Below, piece by piece: positions 15,509-24,280 of a stretch of 64,000 nucleotides of DNA (its first letter is position 1; each line of letters starts with the position of its first letter). Source of the stretch: Streptomyces sp. WAC 04229 (GTDB lineage: Bacteria; Actinomycetota; Actinomycetes; Streptomycetales; Streptomycetaceae); NCBI RefSeq assembly GCF_003947455.1, contig NZ_QHJH01000014.1, forward strand, positions 1 through 64,000, read 5' to 3'. Position numbers and translations under genes: made by a program. The notes beneath the pieces are model-generated. The model searched no databases. It saw only the letters and a list, made by a program, of their open reading frames with translations, and was not told where the DNA came from.

Positions 15509-17872
15509 ATGGGTATGAGCAGGGCAGACGACCGGGCGTCGCCCGCCGGGGTGGCGGCCGCGCTGATCGATCGTCGAGGTGTCCTGGTCGGCTGGTCCCG
15601 GGCCGCGGAGGAGCTCCTGGCGCGGCCGGCTGCGGACGTCCTCGGCCGCTCCGTTCTCCGCCTGCTGGCCGAGCCCTGTGCGGCCACCGCGGGCCGGCCG
15701 CCGGACAGCGGCGACACCAGGCTGCTGTGCGGTTCCGGCGAGGTGATCACGGTGAGCTACCGCGCCGAGCGGCTGTACGGCGCCGGGCCCACCCTGATCC
15801 TGGCCGTCGAGGCGGACCGCGCGGCCGGCCCCGCGCGGGACGAGCCGCTGGCGCGGGCGCTGCTCGGCCAGGACCTCATCGGCTTCGTCCTCCGGGACAC
15901 GGATCTCGCCGTGGTGCGGACCAACCTCGTTCGCGGCGCAGCGGGCCCCGCACTCACCGTGGGAAGCCGGCTCTCCGACGTGATGGGCGCGGACGACGCG
16001 GCCGAGGCGGAAGCCGCGCTGCGGGGCGTACTGGAGACCGGAGTGCCCTCCGTGGCGCGCGAGCAGCGGGTGAGGTCGACCCGGCCGCCTTTCGGTGACT
16101 GGTCGCTGTCCGTCTCGGCCGTGCGGACGGAGGACGAGGACGGGCGGCCCACGGGCGTCGCGGTACTGATCACCGACGCGACGAGGCACTGGCAGGCCGA
16201 ATGCCGACGCGAACTGCGCCACCGGGCGTCGGCCGAGATCGGAGGCACCCTCGACATCGGCAGGACCGCTCAGGACATCGTCGACACGCTGGTGCCCGAC
16301 TTCGCCGATGTCGCCTGGGTCGACCTGGCCGACGCCGTCCTCACGGGAGAGGAACCGCCCAAGACCTTCGGCGGGGGCGACCTCCATCTGCGCAGGGCCG
16401 CGAACCGTATCGCCCACGGCCCGTGGCCACCCGGCATGCTCCAGCTCGGCGAGGTGGTGCCGGCCTTCCCGGACGTGCCGCTCGTCCGGGAACTCCAGGA
16501 AGGCCACACCATCACGGTGGACCGGGCCGGCCTGGAGCGGCTTCTGAACGACCCCGCCCACGTCCGGGTCGCGACACCCGATCGTGGTCACTCGATGGCC
16601 GTGGCCCCGCTCTTCGCCCGCGGCCTGCTGCTGGGGGTGGTGGCCTGCTGGCGCACCGACCACGTCGAGCCCTTCGACGAGGAGGACGCCGCCCTGCTCA
16701 CCGAGATCGCCGCGCACGCCGCCCTCGGGGTGGACAACGCCCGGCGCTACACCCGTGAGCACCGTGCCGCCGTCACCCTCCAGAGGCGTCTCCTGCCGCA
16801 GACGCACACCTCGACCCGGGTCATGGAGACGGCGGGCGTGTACCTGCCCGCGGCGGGCGGCGCGGAGATCGGCGGCGACTGGTTCGACACGATCCAACTG
16901 CCCTCGATGCGCACCGCCCTCGTCGTCGGGGACGTCATCGGCCACGGGCTGCATGCCACCGCCACCATGGGCCGGCTCCGCACGGCCGTGCAGACGCTCG
17001 CCGACCTGGAACTGCCCCCCGACGAACTGCTCACCCACCTCGACGACCTGGTGACCCGGCTGGCCGCCGAGGAGGATCCGGCGTTCCGGGACGTGGTCGG
17101 CGCCACCTGTCTGGTGGCCGTGCACGATCCCGTCGCCGGGCACTGCACGATGGCCGCCGCGGGCCACCCGCCGCCCCTCCTGGCCCTGCCGGACGGCCGC
17201 GTCGGTCCGGTTCCCGTGCGGCCCGGGCCGCCCCTCGGCGTCGGCGGCCTGCCGTTCGAGACCCGGAGCGTCGACGTGCCACCCGGCGCCGTCATCGCCC
17301 TGTACACCGACGGACTGCTCCGGCGCTACGGCGTCGACATCGACGGCTCCACTCGCGAACTCGCGAACCAACTACAGCAGTTGCGACGGGACGGGCACGA
17401 CCTCCCTGCCCTCGCGCAGTCCTTGTCGAGCGGCGCCGGAAGGCAGCCCATGCCGGACGACTCGGCCCTCCTGCTCGCGCGCACCTCCGCCCTGGAGGCG
17501 GACGCCGTGGCCCACTGGGAGTTCCCGGCCGACCCGGAGGCCGTGGCCCGGGCGCGGGAGGCGGCCTCCGGCAAGCTCGCCGAGTGGGGACTGGCGGACA
17601 GCGCCTTCGTGACCGAGCTGATCGTCAGCGAACTCGTCACCAACGCCGTCCGGTACGCGGGCGGCCCCGTGGGGCTGCGGCTGATCCGTGACTCCGTCCT
17701 CATCTGCGAGGTCTCCGACCCCAGCAACACACAGCCCCGCATGCGCCGCGCACGCACCACCGACGAGGGAGGGCGAGGGCTGTTCCTGGTGGCGCAGCTC
17801 AGCCGCCGCTGGGGGAGCAGGTACGGACGGACCGGCAAGACCATCTGGGCCGAGCAGGAACTGTCCGGATGA
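15509..17872 (+). CDS. PAS-PAS-GAF-PP2C-HATPase signalling protein
   Basis: A 787-residue cytoplasmic protein with domains in this order: PAS (about 12-100, starting AALIDRRGVLVGWSRAAEELL), a second PAS (about 110-220), GAF (about 245-420, MAVAPLFARGLLLGVVACWR), SpoIIE/PP2C (about 430-645, IGGDWFDTIQL, GDVIGHGLHATATMGRLR, TMAAAGHPPPLL, ALYTDGLL) and an RsbW-like HATPase_c (about 665-785, FVTELIVSELVTNAVRYAG and GGRGLFLVAQL). Such proteins switch sigma-factor antagonists by both dephosphorylation and kinase activity, with PAS/GAF inputs. GGAGGCGG lies some 13 bases before ATG 15509; ATG 15515 is an alternative. No sigma or anti-sigma gene is adjacent. Confidence 0.9.
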   Translation: MGMSRADDRASPAGVAAALIDRRGVLVGWSRAAEELLARPAADVLGRSVLRLLAEPCAATAGRPPDSGDTRLLCGSGEVITVSYRAERLYGAGPTLILAVEADRAAGPARDEPLARALLGQDLIGFVLRDTDLAVVRTNLVRGAAGPALTVGSRLSDVMGADDAAEAEAALRGVLETGVPSVAREQRVRSTRPPFGDWSLSVSAVRTEDEDGRPTGVAVLITDATRHWQAECRRELRHRASAEIGGTLDIGRTAQDIVDTLVPDFADVAWVDLADAVLTGEEPPKTFGGGDLHLRRAANRIAHGPWPPGMLQLGEVVPAFPDVPLVRELQEGHTITVDRAGLERLLNDPAHVRVATPDRGHSMAVAPLFARGLLLGVVACWRTDHVEPFDEEDAALLTEIAAHAALGVDNARRYTREHRAAVTLQRRLLPQTHTSTRVMETAGVYLPAAGGAEIGGDWFDTIQLPSMRTALVVGDVIGHGLHATATMGRLRTAVQTLADLELPPDELLTHLDDLVTRLAAEEDPAFRDVVGATCLVAVHDPVAGHCTMAAAGHPPPLLALPDGRVGPVPVRPGPPLGVGGLPFETRSVDVPPGAVIALYTDGLLRRYGVDIDGSTRELANQLQQLRRDGHDLPALAQSLSSGAGRQPMPDDSALLLARTSALEADAVAHWEFPADPEAVARAREAASGKLAEWGLADSAFVTELIVSELVTNAVRYAGGPVGLRLIRDSVLICEVSDPSNTQPRMRRARTTDEGGRGLFLVAQLSRRWGSRYGRTGKTIWAEQELSG

Positions 17873-17902
17873 GCGCGGCCGGGACGGCCTGCACCCGGCT
17901 GC

Positions 17903-18556
17903 CTAGTGTCCCATCGGCAGCGTGGGCGCCGGACGGAAGTGCCGGGACTCCCCGCGACGGGCCACCGGCGGGACGAAGTAGTCGCTGTCCTTGGGGCGGT
18001 CCGCCGCCAGTCCGCGGGGCCGGGGGGCCGGTTCGAGGTGGGGGATGTACTTCGAGCACTGCACGTAGGCTTCGTCCACCCTCAGGTGCACCCATACGGC
18101 GGGCTGCCGGCCGTGCGCCGAGTCGACGGGGAGATGCGGGTACACGCGACGCTGCTCGGCGTCCCCCACCAACTGGGCCGCCCCGTTGACGTGCAGCCCT
18201 ATGTGATGGTGGGTGAAGTCGATGAAGAGCATGCCCATGTGCGGGTTCTCCAGGATGTTCCCGTTGCCCGCGTGGACCCCGTTGCCCCGGTACTCGGGGT
18301 AGGTCAGGGTGTGTGCGTCGAGGACGGTGACGAACCCGGGCGGCCCGGCCCGGAACCCGGTGTCGCAGTTGCCGCCGGCGTCGGCGGTCGAGAGGAAGAC
18401 CATGGTCTGACGCCCGACGAAGTCGCGCATCTGATCGGTGAGACGGGGCTGGACCTGCCGGTCGTAGAAGGTCGCGGCCCGGTCGGCCGTACCCAGGTGG
18501 CTCTGCAGGAGGCGTTCGCCGGCGGAGCCGGGGCGGCCTGCGGGCCGGTCGTTCAT
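17903..18556 (-). CDS. Pyridoxamine 5'-phosphate oxidase-like FMN-binding protein
   Basis: A 217-residue protein of the split-barrel FMN family. A helix with ATFYDRQVQPRLTDQMRDFV is followed by TMVFLSTADAGGNCDTGFR (substrate-loop strand), then LTYPEYRGNGVHAGNGNILE and MGMLFIDF strands, and a C-terminal EAYVQCSKYIP, the K-Y-I-P end seen in PPOX relatives. ATG 18556 overlaps the stop of the flavohemoglobin-like gene as ATGA, so the pair is translationally coupled. A role in NO or reactive-nitrogen metabolism beside the globin-reductase is inference. Confidence 0.85.
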   Translation of the reverse strand: MNDRPAGRPGSAGERLLQSHLGTADRAATFYDRQVQPRLTDQMRDFVGRQTMVFLSTADAGGNCDTGFRAGPPGFVTVLDAHTLTYPEYRGNGVHAGNGNILENPHMGMLFIDFTHHHIGLHVNGAAQLVGDAEQRRVYPHLPVDSAHGRQPAVWVHLRVDEAYVQCSKYIPHLEPAPRPRGLAADRPKDSDYFVPPVARRGESRHFRPAPTLPMGH

Positions 18557-19971
18557 ATGCGGTTGTCCTCTTCCTTCTCCGGGTGGCCTGGATCCAGAGG
18601 GGCGTCCAGCACCGGAACGCCCAGCGGGTCGTGGTGGATCTGGGCGGGCGGCAGCCCGCACCGCAGGAGCACCTTCCGTGCGGCGGCGACCATGCCGGGC
18701 GGCCCGCTGAGGTACGCCTCCGTGTGGGCTCCGGTGCCCGAGGCCGCGATGACGTCCGGCAGGTTGCCCTCGGCGCCGGGAATGTGCTCGTGGGAAACGG
18801 CGGCCCGGACCGTCAGCCAGTGGTGCCGCTGGGACAGGCGCAGCATCTCGTCGAGCCCGTACAGTTCGTTGCCGGTGCGCGCGCCCACGAACAGGTTCAC
18901 GTGGCGGCCCTGGAGCCGGTGCGGGTCGTTCGCGATCTCCTCGATCAGGGCCCTGATCGGGGCGAGTCCGGTGCCTCCCGCGGCGAGCAGCAGATCGCGG
19001 CCGGAGGGCGCGGACAGCACCATGTCACCCTCTGGCGGCCCCAGACGCACCATGTCGCCGATCCGCGCCCGGTACACCAGGGCGTGACTGACATGGCCGC
19101 CGGCGACGTGCCGGACGTGGAAGGTCAGGGTCGAGTCGGGCCGGGGGGCGTTGGCCGGTGAGTAGTGCCGCCACACCCGGGGACGCCACGGTGTCTCCAT
19201 GCTGACGAACTGGCCCGCCTGGTACGGATACACGGGGTCGGTGGCGACCGTGACCTCGGCCAGCGCGTTGCCCAGGTGGCGGTGGCCGACGATCTGGGCG
19301 TTCCACACGGCGGGCCGGAGCCGGGTGTCGTCGTCCGCGGCCAGGATCATCGTCTCGGAGGCGATCCCGTAGGCCCGCTGCCAGGCCAGCGCGACCTCCG
19401 GGGTCCACGCGGGGCCGGTGAACCGGGCGAGCGTCTCCAGCAGGCATTCGCCCACCGCGGCGTAGTGCGCCGTCACGGCACCGAACTTGCGGTGGTCGCG
19501 CCCCAGGCGGGCGCAGAACTGGGCCAGGTGCTCGGGCGAGTCGACGAGGTCCACGATCCGTAGGAGGGCGCGCAGCAGGCGGTCCCGCTGGACGTCCATG
19601 TCCTCCGGGAAGAGGGAACGGACCTCGGGGTAGCGCACGAAGAGGATGGCGTAGAAGTACACGGCCAGTTCCCCGGCCTGCGGCTCGACCACCGCGACGC
19701 TGCGGCGGACGAGGTCGCACTCGTGCGGGCCCAGCGGCTGGGGGAGGGAGAGGGCGCCCTGCTGCGGCTGGTGGAACGGCTCGTTCGCGGCCTGCGGAGT
19801 GGGGGGACTGCCATACCCGTCGAGGTGGGCACGGTGGGTGCCGAGCGTCACGCGGCGCCTCGCGCGGGGGCTGACGGTGTTCTGAACGTCATGTCCTTGG
19901 GCCGGCCTTCCACGCTGCTGTCTTCTTTCACGTGCCCCAGAGTGCCCGGGTACCTCACAACTGAACATCAA
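18553..19971 (-). CDS. Flavohemoglobin-like protein (globin plus FAD/NAD reductase)
   Basis: Up to 472 residues. A non-conserved N-terminal stretch (about 1-75) precedes a globin domain (about 78-210) with LAVYFYAILFVRYPEVRSLF and LGRDHRKFGAV, where the His is the likely proximal haem ligand. The reductase follows: RVWRHYSPANAPR (FAD-binding R-x-Y-S), GDMVRLGPPEGDM, LLLAAGGTGLAPIRALI (NADH site) and YLSGPPGMV. Flavohemoglobins oxidise NO to nitrate. The start is uncertain: TTG/ATG near 19971 has no binding site, and GTG 19851 or a later start would remove the unusual N-terminus. It is coupled to the downstream PPOX gene. Confidence 0.88.
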   Translation of the reverse strand: MMFSCEVPGHSGARERRQQRGRPAQGHDVQNTVSPRARRRVTLGTHRAHLDGYGSPPTPQAANEPFHQPQQGALSLPQPLGPHECDLVRRSVAVVEPQAGELAVYFYAILFVRYPEVRSLFPEDMDVQRDRLLRALLRIVDLVDSPEHLAQFCARLGRDHRKFGAVTAHYAAVGECLLETLARFTGPAWTPEVALAWQRAYGIASETMILAADDDTRLRPAVWNAQIVGHRHLGNALAEVTVATDPVYPYQAGQFVSMETPWRPRVWRHYSPANAPRPDSTLTFHVRHVAGGHVSHALVYRARIGDMVRLGPPEGDMVLSAPSGRDLLLAAGGTGLAPIRALIEEIANDPHRLQGRHVNLFVGARTGNELYGLDEMLRLSQRHHWLTVRAAVSHEHIPGAEGNLPDVIAASGTGAHTEAYLSGPPGMVAAARKVLLRCGLPPAQIHHDPLGVPVLDAPLDPGHPEKEEDNRI

Positions 19972-20252
19972 TCTTTGGGCAAGGCTTAACTCGGGGACGT
20001 CATCCCTTGCAAGCGGACGACGCGCTCAGAGGCTACGCACCCCGGCGTGTCGACCGGGTAGAGGGGTTGTGAGCAGATGATGGAGAGTTCGGGGGCAGCC
20101 CGGGCCGAGCCGGGGTTACCCGCGCGTAGCGCTGCTGGCTGCGGCGTTGTGGGATGACCGGCTCTGCGGGCGGAGGTTCGAAAGGGCAGCCGTGGGAGGC
20201 GAACGGGTCACCGGAATCTGCCCGACCGGGTCGCGCCGGGCAGAAAGCGGAA
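19972..20252. other. Intergenic, nothing recognised
   Basis: About 280 bases between divergently placed neighbours' ends. A plus-strand frame around 20095-20250 has acceptable amino-acid composition (ALLAAALWDDRLCGRRF), but no start site, and it runs into the 3' end of the convergent hydrolase. I find no terminator or operator here. Confidence 0.3.
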
Positions 20253-21440
20253 CTACCGGTTTGAGGTGCGGCGGCCTTCGCACAGGGCGGTCTCGACGGC
20301 CGCTTCGATGTCGTCGCTCTGCGCGTCCGAGGCGCCCGGCCCGAGGTTGGCCATGACGGTCACCTGTCGGCCACGGGCGATGCCGGTGGCCGTCTCGTAG
20401 CCGAGGAAGTCGCCGGTGTGCCCCCAGTAGAGACCACCGCAGGGGAGCGGCGAGCTCTCCAGGCCGAGGCCGTAGGCGCGGCCGTCCGACCCGCCGGTCG
20501 GACGGGTCCGCATCATCTCCCGCTGCTGCGCCGGGCGCAGCAGCGCGCCGTGCAGGAGCGCCGCCATGAACCGGTTGACGTCGGAGGCGCTGGAGATCAG
20601 CTCACCGGCCGCGCCGCCGATCGTCGGGCTGACCGCGGTGACGTCCACGAGCGGCGCGTCCGGGCCGGGCCGGGCATACCCGCGCGGGTGCGGTCCGGGG
20701 ATGCCGGAGGCGTCGCCCGGCGCGAAGGTGTCGTGCAGGCGCAGCGGTCTGATGACGCGTCGCCGGATCTCGTCGCCGTAGGAACGGCCGGTGACCTTCT
20801 CGATGATCATGCCGATGACGAGGTAGCCGGTGTTGGAGTAGCGCCAGCCGGTCCCCGGTTCGAAGGTCGGGGGGTGGGCGAGCGCGATGTCGAGGAGGTC
20901 ACGGGTGTCGCGGCGGGCCAGCGGGTCCGCGACGATCTCCTGCGGGCGGAGGTACTGGAGGAAGTCGGGCAAGCCGCTGGTGTGCTGGAGCAGTTGCCGG
21001 ACGGTGATCGCCCGTCCGTCGTTTCCGTGCCCGCGGACGACGCCGGGCAGATAGCGCTCCACCGGCGCGTCGAGGCGCACGCGCCGCTCACCCGCCAACT
21101 GCAGCAGGACCGTCGCCACGAACGGCTTGGTCATGCTGCCGAGCCGGAACCTGCTGTCACCGCGCACCGGCGTGCGGCTCTGCACGTCGGCGACTCCGCT
21201 GGTGAGCACCGTACCGCCGCCGCGCCCGGTGCGTACTTCGGCGAGCGCTCCGGGCGCACCGTCGACCGTGGTGATGCGCTGCAGGACGGCGCGCAGCCGG
21301 GCGTGGTCCGACGTCCGGGCGTGGTCCGATGCGGGGGAGGCCGGGAGGGCGCTGCCTGCCGACGCGCTGCCCGCGACCCCGATGGCCATGGCCATGGCCA
21401 GAGTGAGTAAGCCGCCTCGCGCTCGCCCGGGTTCGGTCAT
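20253..21440 (-). CDS. Secreted class C beta-lactamase/D-Ala-D-Ala carboxypeptidase-like hydrolase
   Basis: A 395-residue secreted enzyme. ATG 21440 follows AAGGAG; the signal peptide runs to about residue 30 (GVAGSASAGSA). Penicillin-binding motifs are all visible: SMTK (S-x-x-K) in LGSMTKPFV, YSN (Y-x-N) in WRYSNTGYL and HTG in YWGHTGDFLG. LLQHTSGLPDF is another family hallmark. It belongs to the class C/esterase EstB/DD-peptidase group; substrate unknown. A short duplication (SDHARTSDHAR) sits just after the signal peptide. It stands as a single gene with its own promoter. Confidence 0.9.
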   Translation of the reverse strand: MTEPGRARGGLLTLAMAMAIGVAGSASAGSALPASPASDHARTSDHARLRAVLQRITTVDGAPGALAEVRTGRGGGTVLTSGVADVQSRTPVRGDSRFRLGSMTKPFVATVLLQLAGERRVRLDAPVERYLPGVVRGHGNDGRAITVRQLLQHTSGLPDFLQYLRPQEIVADPLARRDTRDLLDIALAHPPTFEPGTGWRYSNTGYLVIGMIIEKVTGRSYGDEIRRRVIRPLRLHDTFAPGDASGIPGPHPRGYARPGPDAPLVDVTAVSPTIGGAAGELISSASDVNRFMAALLHGALLRPAQQREMMRTRPTGGSDGRAYGLGLESSPLPCGGLYWGHTGDFLGYETATGIARGRQVTVMANLGPGASDAQSDDIEAAVETALCEGRRTSNR

Positions 21441-21593
21441 GTGGACTCCTTGGTCGTCGAGGCCGCCGTGCCGGCGCCGTACCAGGATGTCCACGGCGGG
21501 CGAGCCGGTGCGATGGGGCGACCGGCAGCATGCGGGGTGGTGTTAACCCCCGACCGGGTACCACGCTCGCGACACCGCGCATACATTGAACTG

Positions 21594-22196
21594 ATGCGAC
21601 ACAACTGGCAGTTGCATGCCGGACGGATCCTGGGTGCAGCGTGCGGTGCCGCGGCCGGCGGGTGCACCGGTGCCGCGATCGGCTCCTGGACCGAAGCCCT
21701 CGTCGGCACCTACGGCGGCTTCGTCGGCGGGACCACCATGGGCAGCGGACTGGCCCGTTCGGTGGCCGGTGCCGACGACGAGCAGCGCCGTGCGGGGATC
21801 GCCGGGCTCGGTTACGGCGCCGGTGCCGTCCTCGGGGCCCTGCTCGGCCTCTGGCTCGGCACGATGGGCATCGACCGCCTGCCGCCGATGGCCGGCTTCT
21901 TCGCCGGGCTCGCCCTCGGCAGTCTCGTCGTCGGACTCGCCGTCGCCCGCCTGGTACGGGTGGAGATGCTGCCGCCCGCACTGCCGGGCCTGCTCACCAC
22001 GGCGGGCGCCGGAGGCGGCGCCTGGCTGGGGACGGTACTCGGCCATCCGGTGGCCGTCGCGGGCTGGCTCGTGATCGGCTCAGCGGCGGGCCTGTCGCTC
22101 ACCCTCCTCCTGTTCCGCGCGCTGGAGCGGGCCGTCGCCGACTACGTCGATCACGGGGGCGCGGGGTACGACGAACGGCGCGGCAACCGGCTCTAG
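21594..22196 (+). CDS. Glycine-rich multi-pass membrane protein, unknown function
   Basis: A 200-residue protein with five or six hydrophobic segments dense in Gly and Ala (ILGAACGAAAGGCTGAAIG; GYGAGAVLGALLGLWLG; FFAGLALGSLVVGLAVARLV; LLTTAGAGGGAWLGTVLG; GWLVIGSAAGLSLTLLLF), resembling glycine-zipper membrane proteins. No family known to me. The frame is open upstream to 21441; I choose ATG 21594 because the hydrophobic core begins right after it, but no clear ribosome binding site supports it. It is divergent from the hydrolase at 21440. Confidence 0.6.
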   Translation: MRHNWQLHAGRILGAACGAAAGGCTGAAIGSWTEALVGTYGGFVGGTTMGSGLARSVAGADDEQRRAGIAGLGYGAGAVLGALLGLWLGTMGIDRLPPMAGFFAGLALGSLVVGLAVARLVRVEMLPPALPGLLTTAGAGGGAWLGTVLGHPVAVAGWLVIGSAAGLSLTLLLFRALERAVADYVDHGGAGYDERRGNRL

Positions 22197-22313
22197 ACCC
22201 GGCCCACCTCGGGACCGGCCCTCATCCGGTGCGATCCCGGCCGATGACTTGCACCCCGATCGCCGGTCTGTATCTCCAGGACGCCGTCAGCGAACGCACT
22301 CCAGGAGCGGATC

Positions 22314-22892
22314 ATGACCACCACCTACACGTTCGACGTCTTCTCCAGCCTCGACGGCTTCGGCGCCGCCGGGGGAGACTGGACCGGCTACTGGGGCAAA
22401 CAGGGCCCCGAGCTGCTCGACCACCGCCTCGCCCTGTACGACGAGGAGCAGCGGATGGTCTTCGGAGCCAACACGTACCGGGCGTTCGCCCAGATGCTGG
22501 CCGAGAGCACCGAGGGGTCCGACGTGCGCGACCCCTGGGTCACCCGGATGCGGAACCTGCCGACGACCGTGGTGTCGACCACGCTGGAAGGGCCCCTCGA
22601 CTGGCCGGACGCGACCATCGCGAACGGTGACGCCGTCGACGTCGTCGCCCGGCTCAAAGAGGAGTCCGAGGTGCCCCTGCGCTCCCACGGCAGCCTGTCG
22701 ATGAACAGGGCCCTGATGGCCGCCGGCCTGGTCGACCGCGTCCAGGTGACGCTGTTCCCGGTGATCACGGGGAAGAGCGGGCTCGACCCGGTCTTCCAGG
22801 GCGCGGACGACTTCGATCTCGAACTGATCGACCGGCGGACGCTCGACGGCCACATCCAGGAACTGGTCTACCGGCCGACGCCGCACGCGTGA
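22314..22892 (+). CDS. Dihydrofolate reductase-like (RibD C-terminal domain) protein
   Basis: A 192-residue member of the DHFR-fold RibD_C family: FDVFSSLDGFGAAGG (first strand and loop, S-x-D-G), RMVFGANTYRAF (NADPH-site strand), TTVVSTTLEG, LRSHGSLSMNRALM and LFPVITGKSGLDPVF. These streptomycete YyaP/YwjB-like proteins are thought to be NADPH-dependent reductases with unknown substrates. AGGAGCGG precedes the ATG. A second, distant family member lies at 52943, but neither is next to folate or riboflavin genes. Confidence 0.88.
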   Translation: MTTTYTFDVFSSLDGFGAAGGDWTGYWGKQGPELLDHRLALYDEEQRMVFGANTYRAFAQMLAESTEGSDVRDPWVTRMRNLPTTVVSTTLEGPLDWPDATIANGDAVDVVARLKEESEVPLRSHGSLSMNRALMAAGLVDRVQVTLFPVITGKSGLDPVFQGADDFDLELIDRRTLDGHIQELVYRPTPHA

Positions 22893-22916
22893 ACCGGTCG
22901 CCGCGGCGCACCGGGG

Positions 22917-23324
22917 TCAGTGGCCGTGCGGCCGGAGCCACCCCGGCCGGTGGAGGGACGGCCTGCGGTGCCCCGCAGGCTCGGCCGTGGGCGCGGCGGG
23001 GGCGTCCTGGCCCTCCAGGCGGCCGGCGAGTTCGTCGCGCTCCGCGTAGGCCTGCCGGGCGGCCAGCCGGTCCGTGCGGCGCTTCTTGCTGCGGTGGCGG
23101 GCCAGCACCGTCCCGGCCAGCAGCATCCACATGCCCAGGCCGAAGATCAGGGTCAGCGCGATACCCCCGAGGAACGCCCCCAGCGTGCTGATCGTGAAGG
23201 GCTCGGCCCCCATCAGGGACACCGTGTAGTCCGGACCGCCGGACAGGTTGTCCGCGATCAGCAGGCCTGTGAAGGCGGCGGCGCCCGCCATCAGCAGGAG
23301 ACCCAGCACCAGCATGGTTCTCAC
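22917..23324 (-). CDS. Small two-helix membrane protein
   Basis: A 135-residue protein. Two hydrophobic segments (LVLGLLLMAGAAAFTGLLIA and LGAFLGGIALTLIFGLGMWM) enclose a short polar loop; the C-terminal 55 residues are basic and helical (RHRSKKRRTDRLAARQAYAE) then Pro/Ala-rich, hence cytoplasmic. Short proteins of this type with an Arg-rich tail are common in Streptomyces; function unknown. Start is GTG 23324 or ATG 23315. The divergent GntR gene begins 177 bases away. Confidence 0.75.
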   Translation of the reverse strand: MRTMLVLGLLLMAGAAAFTGLLIADNLSGGPDYTVSLMGAEPFTISTLGAFLGGIALTLIFGLGMWMLLAGTVLARHRSKKRRTDRLAARQAYAERDELAGRLEGQDAPAAPTAEPAGHRRPSLHRPGWLRPHGH

Positions 23325-23422
23325 CTCGTCGCATCTGGATGTCCTCCAGACGGGTTACCGGGAGGAATGGGGCAAAACGTGGCGTGCCTGTCAACCAGAT
23401 GAAACCACCGTCGCACTCTCTG

Positions 23423-23436
23423 ATTAAATTAGTAAT
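23423..23436. promoter_or_regulatory. ATTA-N6-TAAT site upstream of the galactonate operon
   Basis: The sequence around 23421-23440 is the only AT-rich block between the membrane-protein gene and the GntR gene, and it contains ATTA and TAAT in inverted order. FadR-type regulators commonly bind such short inverted repeats. It lies about 65 bases before the regulator's start, so it may be both promoter element and operator. Confidence 0.4.
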
Positions 23437-23500
23437 AATGGACCACCGTCGGCCGTCGACGAGCACCTGACCCCGCCCCGTACCGGAAGGGCCGCACGAC

Positions 23501-24280
23501 ATGACGCCCTACGCCCGCCGCGGCGTACACGGCCAGACCGTGGAAGCCCTCGCCCGCCGCATCCTGAGCGGACGGATCCCCGAGGGAGCCACGCTCGACC
23601 TGGTCGCGCTCCGGAGCGAGCTGGACGTGAGTCTGACCGCGCTGCGCGAGTCGCTGAAGGTGCTGGCCGCCAAGGGCATGGTCGACGCCCGGCAGAAGCG
23701 CGGCACCTTCGTCCGCTCCCGCGCCGACTGGAACCTGCTCGACGCCGACGTCCTGCGCTGGCGGTTCGAGGGCGGCGGCAGCGCCGGCTCCGACCTCGCG
23801 CTGCTGCGCGACCTCGCCGAGGTGCGGGCCATCGTGGAACCGGCCGCCGTCCGCCTCGCCGCCGGCCGCCGCACCGACGACGACCTCGCCGCGCTGGGCG
23901 CCGCGCTGGCCGCGATGGGGGAGGAGGACCCCGACCCGGCCCGCGCCGTGGCGGCCGACCTCGCGTTCCACCGGGCCCTGCTCGCCGCCACCCACAACGA
24001 ACTCCTCGAACGCATGGAGATGGTGATCTCGTCCGGGCTCGCCCACCGCGACCGCATCGTGCACAGCTCCCCGCACAGCGGCGACCCGGTACCGGCCCAC
24101 CGGGCGGTCCTCGACGCCGTCCGCGACCGCGACCCGCGGGCTGCGGAGGCGGCCATGCGCGCCCTGCTCGATCAGGCCGGCCGCGACCAGGAGCGCATAG
24201 GCAATCCCGATGGCATGCGCGACCCCGACAGCACAGCCGTCACCGGCAACGCCGGCCACACGGAAAGGCAGCCCCGCTAA
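23501..24280 (+). CDS. GntR/FadR-family regulator of galactonate genes
   Basis: A 259-residue protein. The N-terminal winged helix (about 10-75) reads LRSELDVSLTALRESLKVLAAKGMVDARQKRGTFV, a GntR signature, and residues about 95-235 form the FCD all-helical ligand domain (LAEVRAIVEPAAVRLAA; FHRALLAATHNELLERM; HRAVLDAV), with Asp/His residues that usually hold a metal. It precedes the dehydratase gene by one base between stop and GTG, and corresponds by position to DgoR. It probably represses the cluster until a galactonate-pathway metabolite binds. Its role is inferred from neighbours. Confidence 0.9.
   Translation: MTPYARRGVHGQTVEALARRILSGRIPEGATLDLVALRSELDVSLTALRESLKVLAAKGMVDARQKRGTFVRSRADWNLLDADVLRWRFEGGGSAGSDLALLRDLAEVRAIVEPAAVRLAAGRRTDDDLAALGAALAAMGEEDPDPARAVAADLAFHRALLAATHNELLERMEMVISSGLAHRDRIVHSSPHSGDPVPAHRAVLDAVRDRDPRAAEAAMRALLDQAGRDQERIGNPDGMRDPDSTAVTGNAGHTERQPR

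Noticed and set aside
13664-17371. Very long minus-strand open frame (over 1200 codons)
   Set aside because: It is the antisense image of the PP2C genes, produced by high GC; the composition is typical of a shadow frame.
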